Assembly (NCBI GenBank): GCA_002803225.1
Contig: NXFV01001839.1
Span: forward strand, 32,387 to 96,386
DNA length: 64,000 nt
Source: Gamarada debralockiae
Lineage: Eukaryota > Ascomycota > Leotiomycetes > Helotiales > Hyphodiscaceae
Direction: 5' to 3'
Positions within the stretch are counted from its first letter, which is position 1, and each line of letters begins with the position of its first letter. Position numbers and translations under genes: made by a program. Below are positions 46,559 through 57,158 of the stretch, one piece after another. A model generated the notes under the pieces. The model had not been told where the DNA came from. It saw only the letters and a program-made list of their open reading frames with translations, and ran no database searches.

Positions 46559-49413
46559 TCAGATATAGCACTGTGAGAATCAGCAAAGCCTCTGATCTAG
46601 ATTTTGATCACTCTACTTACCCCAAACGAATGAACAAACCAAGCTATCTCTTCACTCTTGGAACCCAAAAGCTCCACCCAATCTCCACAAGCGCCACAAA
46701 GACCCCACCAGATCGCAAGGTTCCCTTTTATACATCTCATTTCTTTCGGTTTGTCGAATGGCTTTCCAGTAGCAGCACTCACGCCATGTTTGAAGTCTCT
46801 GTCATCCTGAAAGGCGCCGTCGAGTGGCAACCAGCGACCGGGTGTACACATTCCGCACCAGCCTTCCTCCACAGAGTTTGCTTGGCCTCGAATCCAGCGA
46901 GGCCAATACATATCACCCGTGAATCGGGGTGACTGCTTCTGGGGGTGAGGACCGATATCAAACCTTGACACCTTAGGGGGGTCCAAGTCTTGTTGGAGTG
47001 ATGCATATATCAGAGATTGTTGGAAGCATTCTTCCCAACGCTGTTCTTCATTCCTTTCGAAGAGAGACTCGAGTCCAAGTTCTTTTGTGAGAGGCCCTTT
47101 GGTGTTGTTTACAGTGCCCGCGAGTGCGATCTTGTTACATTTCTTCCAGCTGGCTTCGACAGATGCCCATTTCTGTTCAGTTAGCACGTAAACTTCAGAC
47201 GACCATCCATACTTGGATCCGACCGACACTACATGCTTGGTGTAGTTACACCGCGCCAAATCCCAATCGGCACGAAGTTTGCGGTATGAATCGATGTCAA
47301 ACGTGTCAGGGACATATGGTGCAGGGTAGATAGTGAAGTCCGCAGAGCTCAATTCGCCGGCATATACATCACTACCGGCGTGTTGAGCGATCTCCTTGTC
47401 CTCGAAAAGATGCTTCAAAAAGTCCCCAGAGCAACTGAAGCCCAAGTCTATCCACATCTGTTGCTTTACTACGAACTGAGCAGCCTTGACGTCTTCAATT
47501 CGAGAAATTTCGTACACCGACGATGGAAGTTCCGTTGATAGGTCCTGGTTCAAGGGGTCATAACTTCCGGACATTGCTGTGAACAATCTAGCGGCTAGAC
47601 GGAAGTGTTCGTGAGCACCCGATTGATTGCGGCCGGTATCCGTTGGCTCACGGCGATCCAGTAATATCAAGCCTTTCCTCACGATACTCTGGATACAGAG
47701 AATATAAAGCGTGGAAAGCCACCAAGTTTCGTTGCGAAAATTTTCTTTCTTGAAAATAGAGAGAGAGATTCCCAGAGCACACTGTTCCAAATTGAGCGTC
47801 AGGTTCCTAATGCAGTCGATTTTGCAGCCCATGGTCGCATTGCAACCGTGATGTGAGGGCTTTCCAGCATGTCTGGAAGCCTGGACACATAAGGCCTCCA
47901 GACAGTGACGAAGGCAGACAATGGACTGCGTGATCAAGTTATCCTATGCACACATGTCAGCAGGCTTAACAGTTTCAGAAAGGATATCAGAACATGGCAT
48001 ACACTAACCTTATCTGATTTGACTTCGTAGGTGGCAGCAGAACTCAATAGTGCGATGAAGTTCTGCAGCGTTCCACCTTGGATATCGATCCATGGTCCAA
48101 GAATAGTTTGAGACATCCCGCTATAGTGCATTTCCCATATTATGGCCAAGATGTGCCCTTCGAGAGGCTTCCCCGGGACTAGAGACTGTGGAGTCGGTAG
48201 CTCATCTCCGTGAGCTGTATCATTAGTAGATACTTGATTGTCATCGTCCAGTATCGATAGTAGAGCTTCCACTTTATCGTTCCAGGTGACCGCCGGTTGT
48301 ATGGCCTTGGATATCTTTTCGTTACGCGCCTTGATAAGTTTCTCTGCATAACGATTGGTGATGGTCGAAGGGCTCTCGTTCTCATAGGTTTTATCCATAC
48401 TTCCCTCTCCACTCTGGGTTTCCATATCTATATTCGGGCAAAGTATGATCCTAGGCATCTCATCTTTGAGCGACCCACGCTTGCATCCCACAGCTCGCCA
48501 ATGAGAGCTCTTTGGAACTTTTGGGCAGGCGTCGCACGGCGTATGTGGGTTGCACTATTTGTCTCTCTTTTAGTGTTCATGAACCGAGAGTGTCAAAGTA
48601 AATAAAGATAGAGATTCATCGACTCACTGATTTCCTCATTACTTTACATCGCCAGCACGCGCCAACCTCCTTGACGGCGTTCATTGTGGCACGCGACTGC
48701 ATATCTAAAGGACCTCGACGTCCCGAGGAAGCGGAAGCCCTGCTCGTTGATCGAGAAAGGTTTGAATGAAAGACATACTCTTGGAATGCGGAGGTCTCTG
48801 TCGGTTTTGGTGTTTGTACCCTGGGGTTGCCTTTAAGTCGAGTTCTCCCACGCTCACTTTGAAGGCTACTTGTGGAATCTGATCGGCTGATAGTTGCATT
48901 CGGTACCATCCGTAGTGGTTCCGGAGAGCCTATGGAGACATTTGCAAAGGCTTGGAGTTCGGGCAAAGAGCTTGGAAAAGACGAGCTTAGAAAGTCGCGA
49001 GGGGATGAGGCGACGGAGAATAACCCTGGATGATCGGTAGTCTCCGGCGCGGGTAAAGTCGTTCGATAGGTAGTCTCTAATTCCTCGATCAAAGAGTGGT
49101 TGCCCATCATGGTACCTGCTTCTTGTTGGATTTGATCCTGATGTATTTGGTCATCCAAATCTCCCCAATCTTGAAAATGATCCCTCCCCACAAGAGAGTC
49201 TGGCAGCCAACCCAAAAGCGGATCCAGATCGTGAGAGGGCGAGATCGCCATTTCTGCATCCGCCGTCCCATCTTGCTGAAATCTTGATATATTTAAGTTG
49301 CCTGGGCTAGGGTCGTCGAGTTCAAAATCCTCTGAAACCCACAAGGAGCCAAGCACCGGATCGGATCTTGCATCCGATATGGATATTGACATAAGTTCGT
49401 CAAAAGGCCCCAT
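46559..49413 (-). CDS. Transcription regulator with zinc cluster and Rua1-type C-terminal domain
   Basis: Exons on the minus strand: 49413-48628, 48554-48009 and 47943 to about 46597. They join in phase and give about 892 aa. Residues 1-240 are acidic and Ser/Pro-rich. At the exon 1/2 junction, GACWRCKVMRKS meets CNPHTPCDACPKVPKSSHW and then GCKRG, a six-cysteine cluster with C-x2-C-x6-C-x5-C-x2-C and a long last gap, like the ACWRCK family of fungal regulators. The C terminus has YWPRWIRG, GWCGMCTPGRWL, HGVSAATGKPF and LCGACGDWVEL, matching the Rua1 C-terminal/DUF4451 zinc-binding domain. A donor at 46576 (GTAAGT after HSFG) and an acceptor near 46574-46569 suggest that a few C-terminal residues may be spliced differently, so the stop could be at 46559 or 46597. 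It is probably nuclear; targets are unknown, and the convergent P450 is one candidate. Confidence 0.72.
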
Positions 49414-50993
49414 AGTGGTACAGATTAATGACAGCAAAATGGATTGCCAATGTTATGTCGTTGATCGCTTACGTTATTTTCAGGGCAGAGCGCTGCTACC
49501 ACAAGTTGGTGACTGGAAGTGGAAGCGGGTGAGCTGTGAACGGCAGACTTAGTAAAAGATCATTTCGACACCGAAAATAGGACAGTCTTTGGAGTGATTC
49601 GTTTGAGACGACAATGTACGTACCCATTTCCAACCACACTGTTCCGGAATTTTTTCTGGGTATCGAACTATAACTGGACTTCAACGGTTTCTGGCTGACC
49701 TCCGTCTCGACGATTCAGGCAACTTGAAGTCTTCAAGTCGAAACTTTCCATATTAGCTTGACAAAAAAAAGGTTCTTCTTTAGTAAGGCCGTATTATATT
49801 GCGCGTAAATGCAATGGAATATGGCGTTGCTGTTGCGCTGGTAACTTGGTGCCGGAGAAGAATCAGGCAGGTTGTTGAACTAACCTCGAGTTTGACGGTC
49901 TTCTTCCAACTAAATTATGACCAAGGTGGCAATTCTTAACTTCAAACAAATACACCGGACGTGTCTCGGTGAGCAGGTGTGAAGAAGTGGAAGTCGTACG
50001 TCGAGCGAATGGAAGGCTCGACAGCCTTGCCGCGGGGTAGCTGGAGCTAAACCGGAAACGTAATACCGACAGAGGACACAGCCTTAAGAGTTGGTGCATG
50101 CATGATAAATACCCCTATATTTGATAGGGGCACTCTCTCTTCTCTTTGGCTCAGTGCCTCTGCAAGTGCGTCTTGAGGTGCCGCATTAACACTTCAAGCT
50201 ACTCCCACCCAACTTCCATCTTTCGTTTGACTGAAATTGGAAGACCGGGAAAGTATGTGTATTTCTAATGTCGTGAGGATTCGTTTGAAGGAATACAGAG
50301 GGTAATAAAACAGGAATGTCTGCTGATTCGGAGTGGATGAATGTATGGGTCTGTTGAACTTCGACACATGCGTTCTTTCGGTCAACCTGAATACTGAGAG
50401 TTGGCATGCTGTTAACGATTTGACTTTTGTGGCCATTCTTATTGAACATCCAAATACCGTTTAAGAGTAAATGCCTTCCTGTTTTCTGGGAACTTTTTGC
50501 CAATAACCCATATATACTTGAAGTATCATACAGGAGGTGTGATAAAGTTGACGCTATGAGAGTGACGAGGACACTACAATACACGAGCTTGTCTCTATCA
50601 AGAGTCGAAACTCGCCCTGTCCATCCTTACACTATCACACGTAATCATTTCCTCGCCTCCCACTCATATCTCTATTGTTTAAAGAAGAACTTCCTTTTAA
50701 CAAATAGCACAAACTCATTTCGCGACTCTTTACTCAAACTCACTCTTTTAGCCCTCCTTTTAAAATCTTCTTCTAATTCTTTGAACATATTTCTTCCTTA
50801 GTGTATCAAAGGCAATGCCCTTCCTCAACTTTGCTTTTATTTTCTCTCCTCGATTTCAAAATTGAGGCCGGAGTTCCTTTTGCAATTTTCTTTCGAGTAG
50901 CTGGTTAGGGATTTCTAGAGGAAGGGTAGACTTTATTATTTCTACTTCTTTAATTTTTTAGAAAAAGTGAGAGAACAAGACAAGGTCAGTGGG
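49414..50993. other. Intergenic, 1.6 kb
   Basis: No gene recognised. The left part should hold the regulator promoter. At about 50580-50800 the plus strand is pyrimidine-rich and AT-rich. Open frames on both strands lack domains and were not called. Confidence 0.35.
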
Positions 50994-51269
50994 TCAGAGG
51001 AAGAAAGGTTGTTCCAGAACGCTAATGAGGCCGCTGGTGATAGTTGAAATGAGGTGAGCAATTGAAACTTGTTCCTTCATCTTTGGGAAGTTTTCAAGGG
51101 ACTCTCTCTGTTCCCCTTTCAGTGAGTTTGGCCGCGACCCCGAATGGACGAATTCAGAATCGGACCTGAGACGCATTTCAAAGTCCGCATATTTGTTTGA
51201 AGAATGTCTTTTGATCTGTGTTTCCTCTGGCTCCGTTGCCAAACTGTGGCTTGACTTTCTTCCCAACAT
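50994..51269 (-). CDS. Hypothetical small protein (91 aa)
   Basis: One frame from a true ATG at 51269 encodes MLGRKSSHSLATEPEETQ, then a polar, charged middle, and a more hydrophobic C terminus (AHLISTITSGLISVLEQPFFL) that could be an amphipathic or membrane-associated helix. The short basic N terminus resembles in style the MCFG proteins next to it (Met, then Gly and Lys within a few residues), but the residues do not match. No domain is recognised. It may be a real single-exon gene or an accident. Confidence 0.3.
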   Translation of the reverse strand: MLGRKSSHSLATEPEETQIKRHSSNKYADFEMRLRSDSEFVHSGSRPNSLKGEQRESLENFPKMKEQVSIAHLISTITSGLISVLEQPFFL

Positions 51270-51594
51270 GTTGAAAGTAGGCTAGAGGAAAGCTTAATTA
51301 GCTTTGTTACTACGAGAGAATTTCAGGTCCGTCTATTGACAGAGCAAATATTTTGGGCTTCTCTACTTTTCGTTCGCTTGTTGCTGTCGCACCGCTCAGT
51401 TAGCAATAACGTTTGAATCATTTTCAAATTACTGACAAATTGAAGATGCCTTGATCAGGCTCTAGGTGCCCAGATGTACATGCACATACTGTACAAAATG
51501 TGGTATCTTAGAATCGAACAACCCCATTTGACTCTTCTTTCCCGAACTCCGCAACTCCGTCGCTCCAGAAAATGCTCACATTCAGAACGAAGTT

Positions 51595-52437
51595 TCACCA
51601 ACCACCAACGTACATCGTCTGTAACGGATGCAATTTTGTGCCCCCGTGAATCCCGGGGCCTTGAGCACCTTGAATCTTTCGGTGAACATGCTGGTAAGTT
51701 TTTTGCTGCCTCTGATGTCCGTTCGGTGCAAGAGGCGAGGGTCTCGATTCTCCTCGACGGTGGTGGTGGTGGTGGTGATGGTGGAAATTTGGAGGTGGCT
51801 GGAGTGGGTTTGCTCTGTGTGGAGGTGAAAATGGACCCTGATGTCCGGAGAAGTGGGGATGGTTGGGTTGGGAAGAGTGGCTGCTTTGTTGACTTGGGTA
51901 GTTGTCAGTTCAATTCTCGAGTGAGTTGAGGGTAAAAGATCGAGAAAAATATAGCAACACAAATACGAAATAGGAGAGTTTGAGAGAAATGGAAGGGTCA
52001 AACGGACCTCATAGGTCTGGGGTAGTTTCGATACTGATGTGGTTGAGGGCTTGAGAAATTAGGTATGGCTGATCGTTGACTCTGTCGACTGCGATGAAAT
52101 TGTTAGTTCAATGTCTCTAATTCTCTTTAGGTGGGATAACGTACCTAACAGACCTTGAACCTGGATAGTCATAATATTGTCGAGGCGGAGGGGTTGGGAC
52201 AGCACTTGGATAGTGTTCATGGCCTCCGAAAACAGAAACGCCGCTGGAGATACTGGATACGCTTGCATGGGCATGTTTTTTTTCGCTGTTAAGATAAAAT
52301 TAGTTAGGATTGTCCTCAAGGCATTGATGCTTTCCAACAAGTGCAATTTGATGAACATACCTCAAAACCCTAATAGACTCCTCCGAATACCCCCCACTGC
52401 TGGCATATTGCCGCTTTGGTTTTTTTCCGAAACACAT
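51595..52437 (-). CDS. MCFG-family small disordered protein, His/Pro/Gln-rich
   Basis: Four exons on the minus strand, 52437-52361, 52285-52145, 52088-52008 and 51892-51595, sum to 597 nt (198 aa) with every phase correct. All acceptors are AG with CTAAC/CTGAC-type branch points. The product begins MCFGKKPKRQYASSGGYS and then has SVSSISSGVSVFGGHEHY, TPPPRQYYDYPG, SQQSSHSSQPNHPHFSG and NFHHHHHHHRRGESRP. It has no recognisable domain and is predicted to be intrinsically disordered. The His run comes from a GGT/GAT tract at about 51758-51785, so allele length may vary. The opening Met-Cys-Phe-Gly followed by Lys-Pro-Lys is shared with the gene ending at 54101, and a first intron follows within 26 codons in both. 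Function is unknown. Confidence 0.65.
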
Positions 52438-52911
52438 TTTGAAAGTATTCTAATAAAGAGATGGTTCATTTCGGTGAGAGAAAATTCCTCGTTGCCAAGG
52501 AGATCTTCATGATCTATATCCTGTCAGACTATCAACGTGAATCAAGCCTCCAAGTATCGCGAAATCCTTGTCTGACGGGGCTGACAAAACTGCCAGCCTC
52601 GTCTGACGTCTCCCGACCTGCTGCGCCACAATATCGCAACTTCGGACGAAACCGAGAACATGGAACAATTCTCGGGATGTCGGGCTAAATTCCGATGGAT
52701 TTCAATTCTATTGGCGGGTTTGTGGCGTTACTAAATTTGTCGTCGTGGGGTAAGATGGTCGCAGAACCTTTATATCAGGCCAGGAGTACGTCCGTATCGC
52801 ATTTTTTTTCCGCGTTGATTTCGATTTCATTTGCTAGTCTAAGCGAAACTGGCGCAAGAAATCACTGCGCTTGATTGAATGGCTGGTACCATGTTGCTGG
52901 TCATCAACCCA

Positions 52912-53271
52912 TCACTGATGCTTAATCACCAGCCCACGAAATCTGTTGCTCAGGGCGATGACGATGGTGTCCTCAATGCCCGTGATGGCAGGCCTATGCT
53001 GGGTATGATGAGCATGATGTCTGGGAACCCTAGGTGGCAGTGGATTCCTCATGGCTCTCACGCTCGCGAACACTTGGTCGACTGTAATATGGATCTCCAT
53101 GTTGGTATCATGGCAATATATTAACAAGTTCCTTTTTTAAGACATAAAGCTGACTGAAATAAAAGTTTGAATAGAGAGAACATCGCAATGATACTACAAA
53201 CCTTGCAGGCCGACGAGCATATGTCGGTTAGTCATACTATAACTCTGGATTGTTCTATGTCCAAAACACAT
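52912..53271 (-). CDS. Possible third MCFG-family small protein
   Basis: An ATG at 53271 starts MCFGHRTIQSYS. A 70-nt first exon (53271-53202) can be joined by a 120-nt intron (53201-53082) to 53081-52912, giving 79 aa in frame and ending GLVIKHQ. The second part contains PLPPRVPRHHAHHTQHRP, again Pro/His-rich. The position, strand, MCFG start and early intron match the genes on either side, but the donor is weak (GTTTGT) and the body is short. It could be a decayed copy. Confidence 0.4.
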
Positions 53272-53746
53272 ATGTCGAATTTTGTGCGCAGAGCCTTTTA
53301 ATTGATCTGACTTCGTTGGAACTTTAATTCGGGTGTTTTGATTTATGTTCTCCTGGAAAGTCCATTGGGGATGAAACATATTCGCGCCATGTGATCAACT
53401 TCCTACAGATTTGCAGTCTCGTCAAGATAGAGACCAACTGCAGTTCTGGGACAGCCAATAATCTCCCAGTTGGTATTGAGAAATCGAAGGTGTAGGTATC
53501 GGAGAAGCCCCTAACGGCACAACTTTGGGGAAAGTTCAAAATTTCCAAGTGATTCTCAAAGGCACCTCATTTCTCATAAACCCACACACCACTCGGTGGC
53601 GTATCCATTTTCAACGTAACTAGCCAAACTGAATGCAAGCAGCTTGCTCAAGACAGCCTTCAACAATTCATAGCGCCAATCCATAAAATACAACTCGATA
53701 CTGCCGCGATATCATCAAACTCCCCTTCCCTCTCACCTAACTCCGA

Positions 53747-54101
53747 TCAAGCGCCACCGCCTCCGCCTCCGCCTCCATCACCTCCGCCTCCACCTCCATC
53801 ACCTCCTCCACTTCCACCCCCATCACCACCAAAGAATCCTCCATGGTGTCCACCTGAATGATGTCCATGATGTCCTCCATCCGAATAAGATGCGTTCGCC
53901 ATACCACTATCTACAAACGTGGGCATTGGGACCCTTGATGAGCCGCCGAAGCGATGTTTCTGTCTGTTCAAACAGACCTGTTAGCAAGTTCTCCAGACTA
54001 AACGGAATTGTGAAACGAGAAACGTACTTAATAGGCGCTCCGCCAGGGTAAGGTTTGGCGCCTGGACCGGCGTAAGGTTTTGGCTTGCTTCCGAAACACA
54101 T
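53747..54101 (-). CDS. MCFG-family small protein, Gly/His-rich
   Basis: Two exons, 54101-54028 and 53963-53747, with a 64-nt intron, give 96 aa in phase. The product starts MCFGSKPKPYAGPGAKPYPGG. After the junction come KHRFGGSSRVPMPTF and a DGGHHGHHSGGHHGGFFGG segment, and it ends in a Gly tract broken by Asp and Ser. The Gly tract is encoded by a tandem CCTCCGCC-like repeat at about 53752-53825. No signal peptide or domain is evident. The N-terminal Cys next to Met could be a lipid attachment site, which is speculation. A TATATAT element on the minus strand lies about 55-70 bp upstream of the ATG. Its closest relatives here are the two MCFG genes downstream on the same strand. Confidence 0.7.
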
Positions 54102-54149
54102 GTTGACTTTATGTCATAGAGGAGACCTACTTCAGAAAAAAGGGGGAGG

Positions 54150-54180
54150 AACCAGAGATATATATCCATATTGATGAATA
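54150..54180 (-). promoter_or_regulatory. Candidate TATA element of the Gly/His-rich MCFG gene
   Basis: A GATATATATC run on the minus strand sits about 55-70 bp before the ATG at 54101. The distance is compatible with a core promoter. Based on position and composition only. Confidence 0.35.
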
Positions 54181-54697
54181 TGGTGAACATTGGCGAAGCA
54201 AATGCTGACTGCGAATCCCAGAGCTGACTGTTGTGAGCGACACACCCAGACTCAGCCGCGCCAATGACGTTCGCCAAGACTACACCTCATCCAAGGCTAC
54301 GATATCAATTATGCAGATTCGGCTGCGATGATTGGAGTAGCGACCCGCAGAGGGATTGGTCGACTACTGCGCCTTGCCTCGCTTGGTAGGCTGTCAGTTG
54401 GATTCGTTTCAAGACGTTGCGGTGGTTCGGCCTCATTCGTGGAGATCGCTAGCTAGCGTCCAAATTGGCAGTTGACTGCGGGAACAATTTGAATGAAGTT
54501 TCTGAAAATAGATGGCCGATTACGAGCGCTGATTTCATATCGAGCCCAGTGAGAAGGGCTGCAGCAAAGAAATTATTTGGGTATGAGAGTACTCGATACA
54601 TGGAAGTTCAAATATCGTACAACTCAAACCCCCTCATCACCCCTTTTCGTCTTTCCGTTATACACAGACATCGGCAAACACCTGCTCCAACCTCCAT
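54181..54697. other. Intergenic between the MCFG array and CCDC47
   Basis: No supported gene; probably promoter of the MCFG gene on the left and 3' UTR of the CCDC47 homologue on the right. Confidence 0.35.
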
Positions 54698-56169
54698 TTA
54701 TGCGCGCTGAGTCTGCTTCTTCTGTGTCTTTCGTAACTCCTTCTCCTTTTCCTTCTCGAGGTATTTCTTCTGCGCCTTGGCATCCAGACCCTTCAACTCA
54801 TTGTCGCGCTTAATTTTCTTGGCCTTCTCGCGCTCCAATGCTCGCTCCTCAGCCTTCTCATCCTCGTCGGCCTTTTGTAGCTTCTTGATCATATCTTCGC
54901 GGGTGATTCGGACTTTGCGCATTACTTCTGGGCGGAAATGGGCACCTGAGGCGAGGGTGTCTGCGAGGCGGACAAAGTATTGGAAAAGTGGGAGGACGTT
55001 GGTATAGTCGCCGGAAGAGGGGAGCTTCATGGAAAGGTAGAGTCGCTTCTTTGGGATGGTGTCCTCGAGCCTGTGAAAAGCTTGTTACTGATGATCTCTC
55101 GGGCATAGAGAATGGGGATTAGGTATACTTGAGAGGTTGATCAATGGGTTGGTCGGTGATGATCAAATGCTCCAACAACTCTCCAGCATCCTCAACAGCC
55201 TTGATAAGCTCAGGCGTGAGAAGGAAATCAGTGACTTCAGCGCTCTCGCTCATGACGGTGGCCCAGTTTGGAAGCTTGGAGCTATCCTTGGTCGATGTTA
55301 TAGAGACATCGTATCTATCATCACGAAGCTGTTTCATCGTATCCTTATTGACAAGCGCCCAGACAAATCCATCGTAGCTGCTCTTGGTGTCCTTGCGGAG
55401 CTCATGTGCGCCAGGTGCTTGACCAGGAACAGTGAGAGCCTCTCTGCCGTCGAAAGGATACATAATGGCCTCCATACGCTCGGATGGTGCCGGCATGCTG
55501 TCGAAGAACATACTCATACCCCACTCTGCGATCATAGTCAGAGGGCTATAGCGCTTGAGAAGAGTCAGGTTGACATCGAGGAAAGCAACGTTCTGTCGGC
55601 CAGTCGCGTAGGTGGCAAACTCCTGGGGAGATTTCTCTTTCAAGAGCTCCTCTGGCAGCTCAAGAGTATCATTGGCGAGACTCTTGGCCAAACCCTCGCT
55701 CTCTACTTCATCCACGGTTGGAGATCGTCCGCCGAAGCCAACGAGCGCGAATTCCTTTTGGAGAACAGGGGCATGCGCATTAATCCAAGCCTTTGCCTTC
55801 TTTTTATTTGCGCTTGTTCCAAAAAGATGAATGACAACAATGACAGCGATCAATACGAGAATCACACCCTCTTGCTTGAAATCGCTAAGGGAGTATCGCT
55901 CATGGATGTTGTACCATTTCGTGTATGGGACCGCGCTCGCCCCAGTGGGAGCAGCACCAAAGCCAGTGAAGCTGGGAGTATCTGGAATGGCAGAGAAGGA
56001 AGCTGGGGATGGGTCTGGAGCTCCTGCGAAGTCTGCGAAATCTGGACACGCGATTGTTAGCTGTGGTTCTGTTTAATGCGCGTGTTTCCTTACCCGAATC
56101 ACCAGCTGGAACTGGAGATGCGGATGGCTTGGAGCCTCCAAAGAGACCACTGAAGATAGCCTGAGCCAT
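54698..56169 (-). CDS. CCDC47 / DUF1682 family ER membrane protein
   Basis: Three exons on the minus strand, 56169-56094, 56041-55129 and 55070-54698, sum to 1,362 nt (453 aa) with phases agreeing. After a disordered Ala/Pro/Ser-rich N terminus comes TKWYNIHERYSL, then one transmembrane helix (GVILVLIAVIVVIHLFG, about residues 83-99), the conserved lumenal/cytosolic domain, KKRLYLSMKLP, and a Lys/Glu-rich C-terminal coiled coil (EERALEREKAKKIKRD to the end). This matches CCDC47, a component of the ER PAT/multipass translocon machinery that helps insert multi-spanning proteins and affects calcium homeostasis in animals. Role in fungi is inferred from the family. It is intact. Confidence 0.88.
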
Positions 56170-57158
56170 GCTGAGTTGACGAATTGAGCACACGTCAATG
56201 GACTGACTGATGTGTGAAGTTCTGGCCTGGAGAGTTTGGGAAAGTTAAGGGAACGAAGCTAGTGAACTAGTGCGGAGCTAAGGATTTTGGGCACTTTTTT
56301 CTCACTTGAACGCGGCGAAACTTTTTGCCGACTATCCTGCAACAACATTCCTCCGAGCTCCGACCTCGCCCAGCAACTGCCGAGGTTCTGCCATCATGGC
56401 GTTGTTTACTGCCTTAGCTTTCTGCAATTGCTGCAACCATGACAATAGCAGTGATGATGATAGGTATTCTCAAGCCATTGAAATTGGTACGGAGACACAA
56501 TCTGACATGTTTACAGTGCTGTATCACCTCACCTTCAACCTCTCCTCGATCGGTACGTAGCAACATTGCCTCGATATTCAGCACAGTCACAAAGTCCCCT
56601 TTACTTGAGAAAGATCGTTAAGAATCTGGCATCACAATAAAACCGCCCGTATGATTTTATTGCGTCTGGAGGAGGCATGCGATCTTTCACTGAGTGGTGG
56701 CCAAATCCCTAGAATTGAGTTTCTCGATTGGTCTTGAAGGTTGGTAGTGAGTGCCTCATGAAATGCCAGACAAAGACACATTTGGGTTGAAAATGCCGCG
56801 TTATCTGATAAGGAGCACTTTGACAAGAAGGCATTTATTGCTCGTGGATGATTCTCGGAACTATCTGCATTATAAGCCTTCTGAATTGAGGACATTCGCT
56901 CGAAATCGCTCATTGCATTTCAAGCATTAAGCAGCCAGCGCTGTGTTTCCACCTATTTCAACCCCTCATCTGATGTCAATAATCAACAATTTTTACCGAT
57001 CTTTAATATAATAGATCATTTAGTTTATCTAAGATCAAATGGCTTTCACCGCTGTTGTTGAATTCTTTTGGCAATTATTATTGTTCTTGCACTCCACTTT
57101 TTGAACGTAGGATCTGAACAGCGCTAATAGCTCCCACAGCTCTCCCTCTCCCCCAAAT
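56170..57158. promoter_or_regulatory. Divergent intergenic region between CCDC47 and haspin genes
   Basis: The two flanking genes are transcribed away from each other, so both promoters lie here. No specific binding site is claimed, and open frames inside lack support. Confidence 0.4.
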
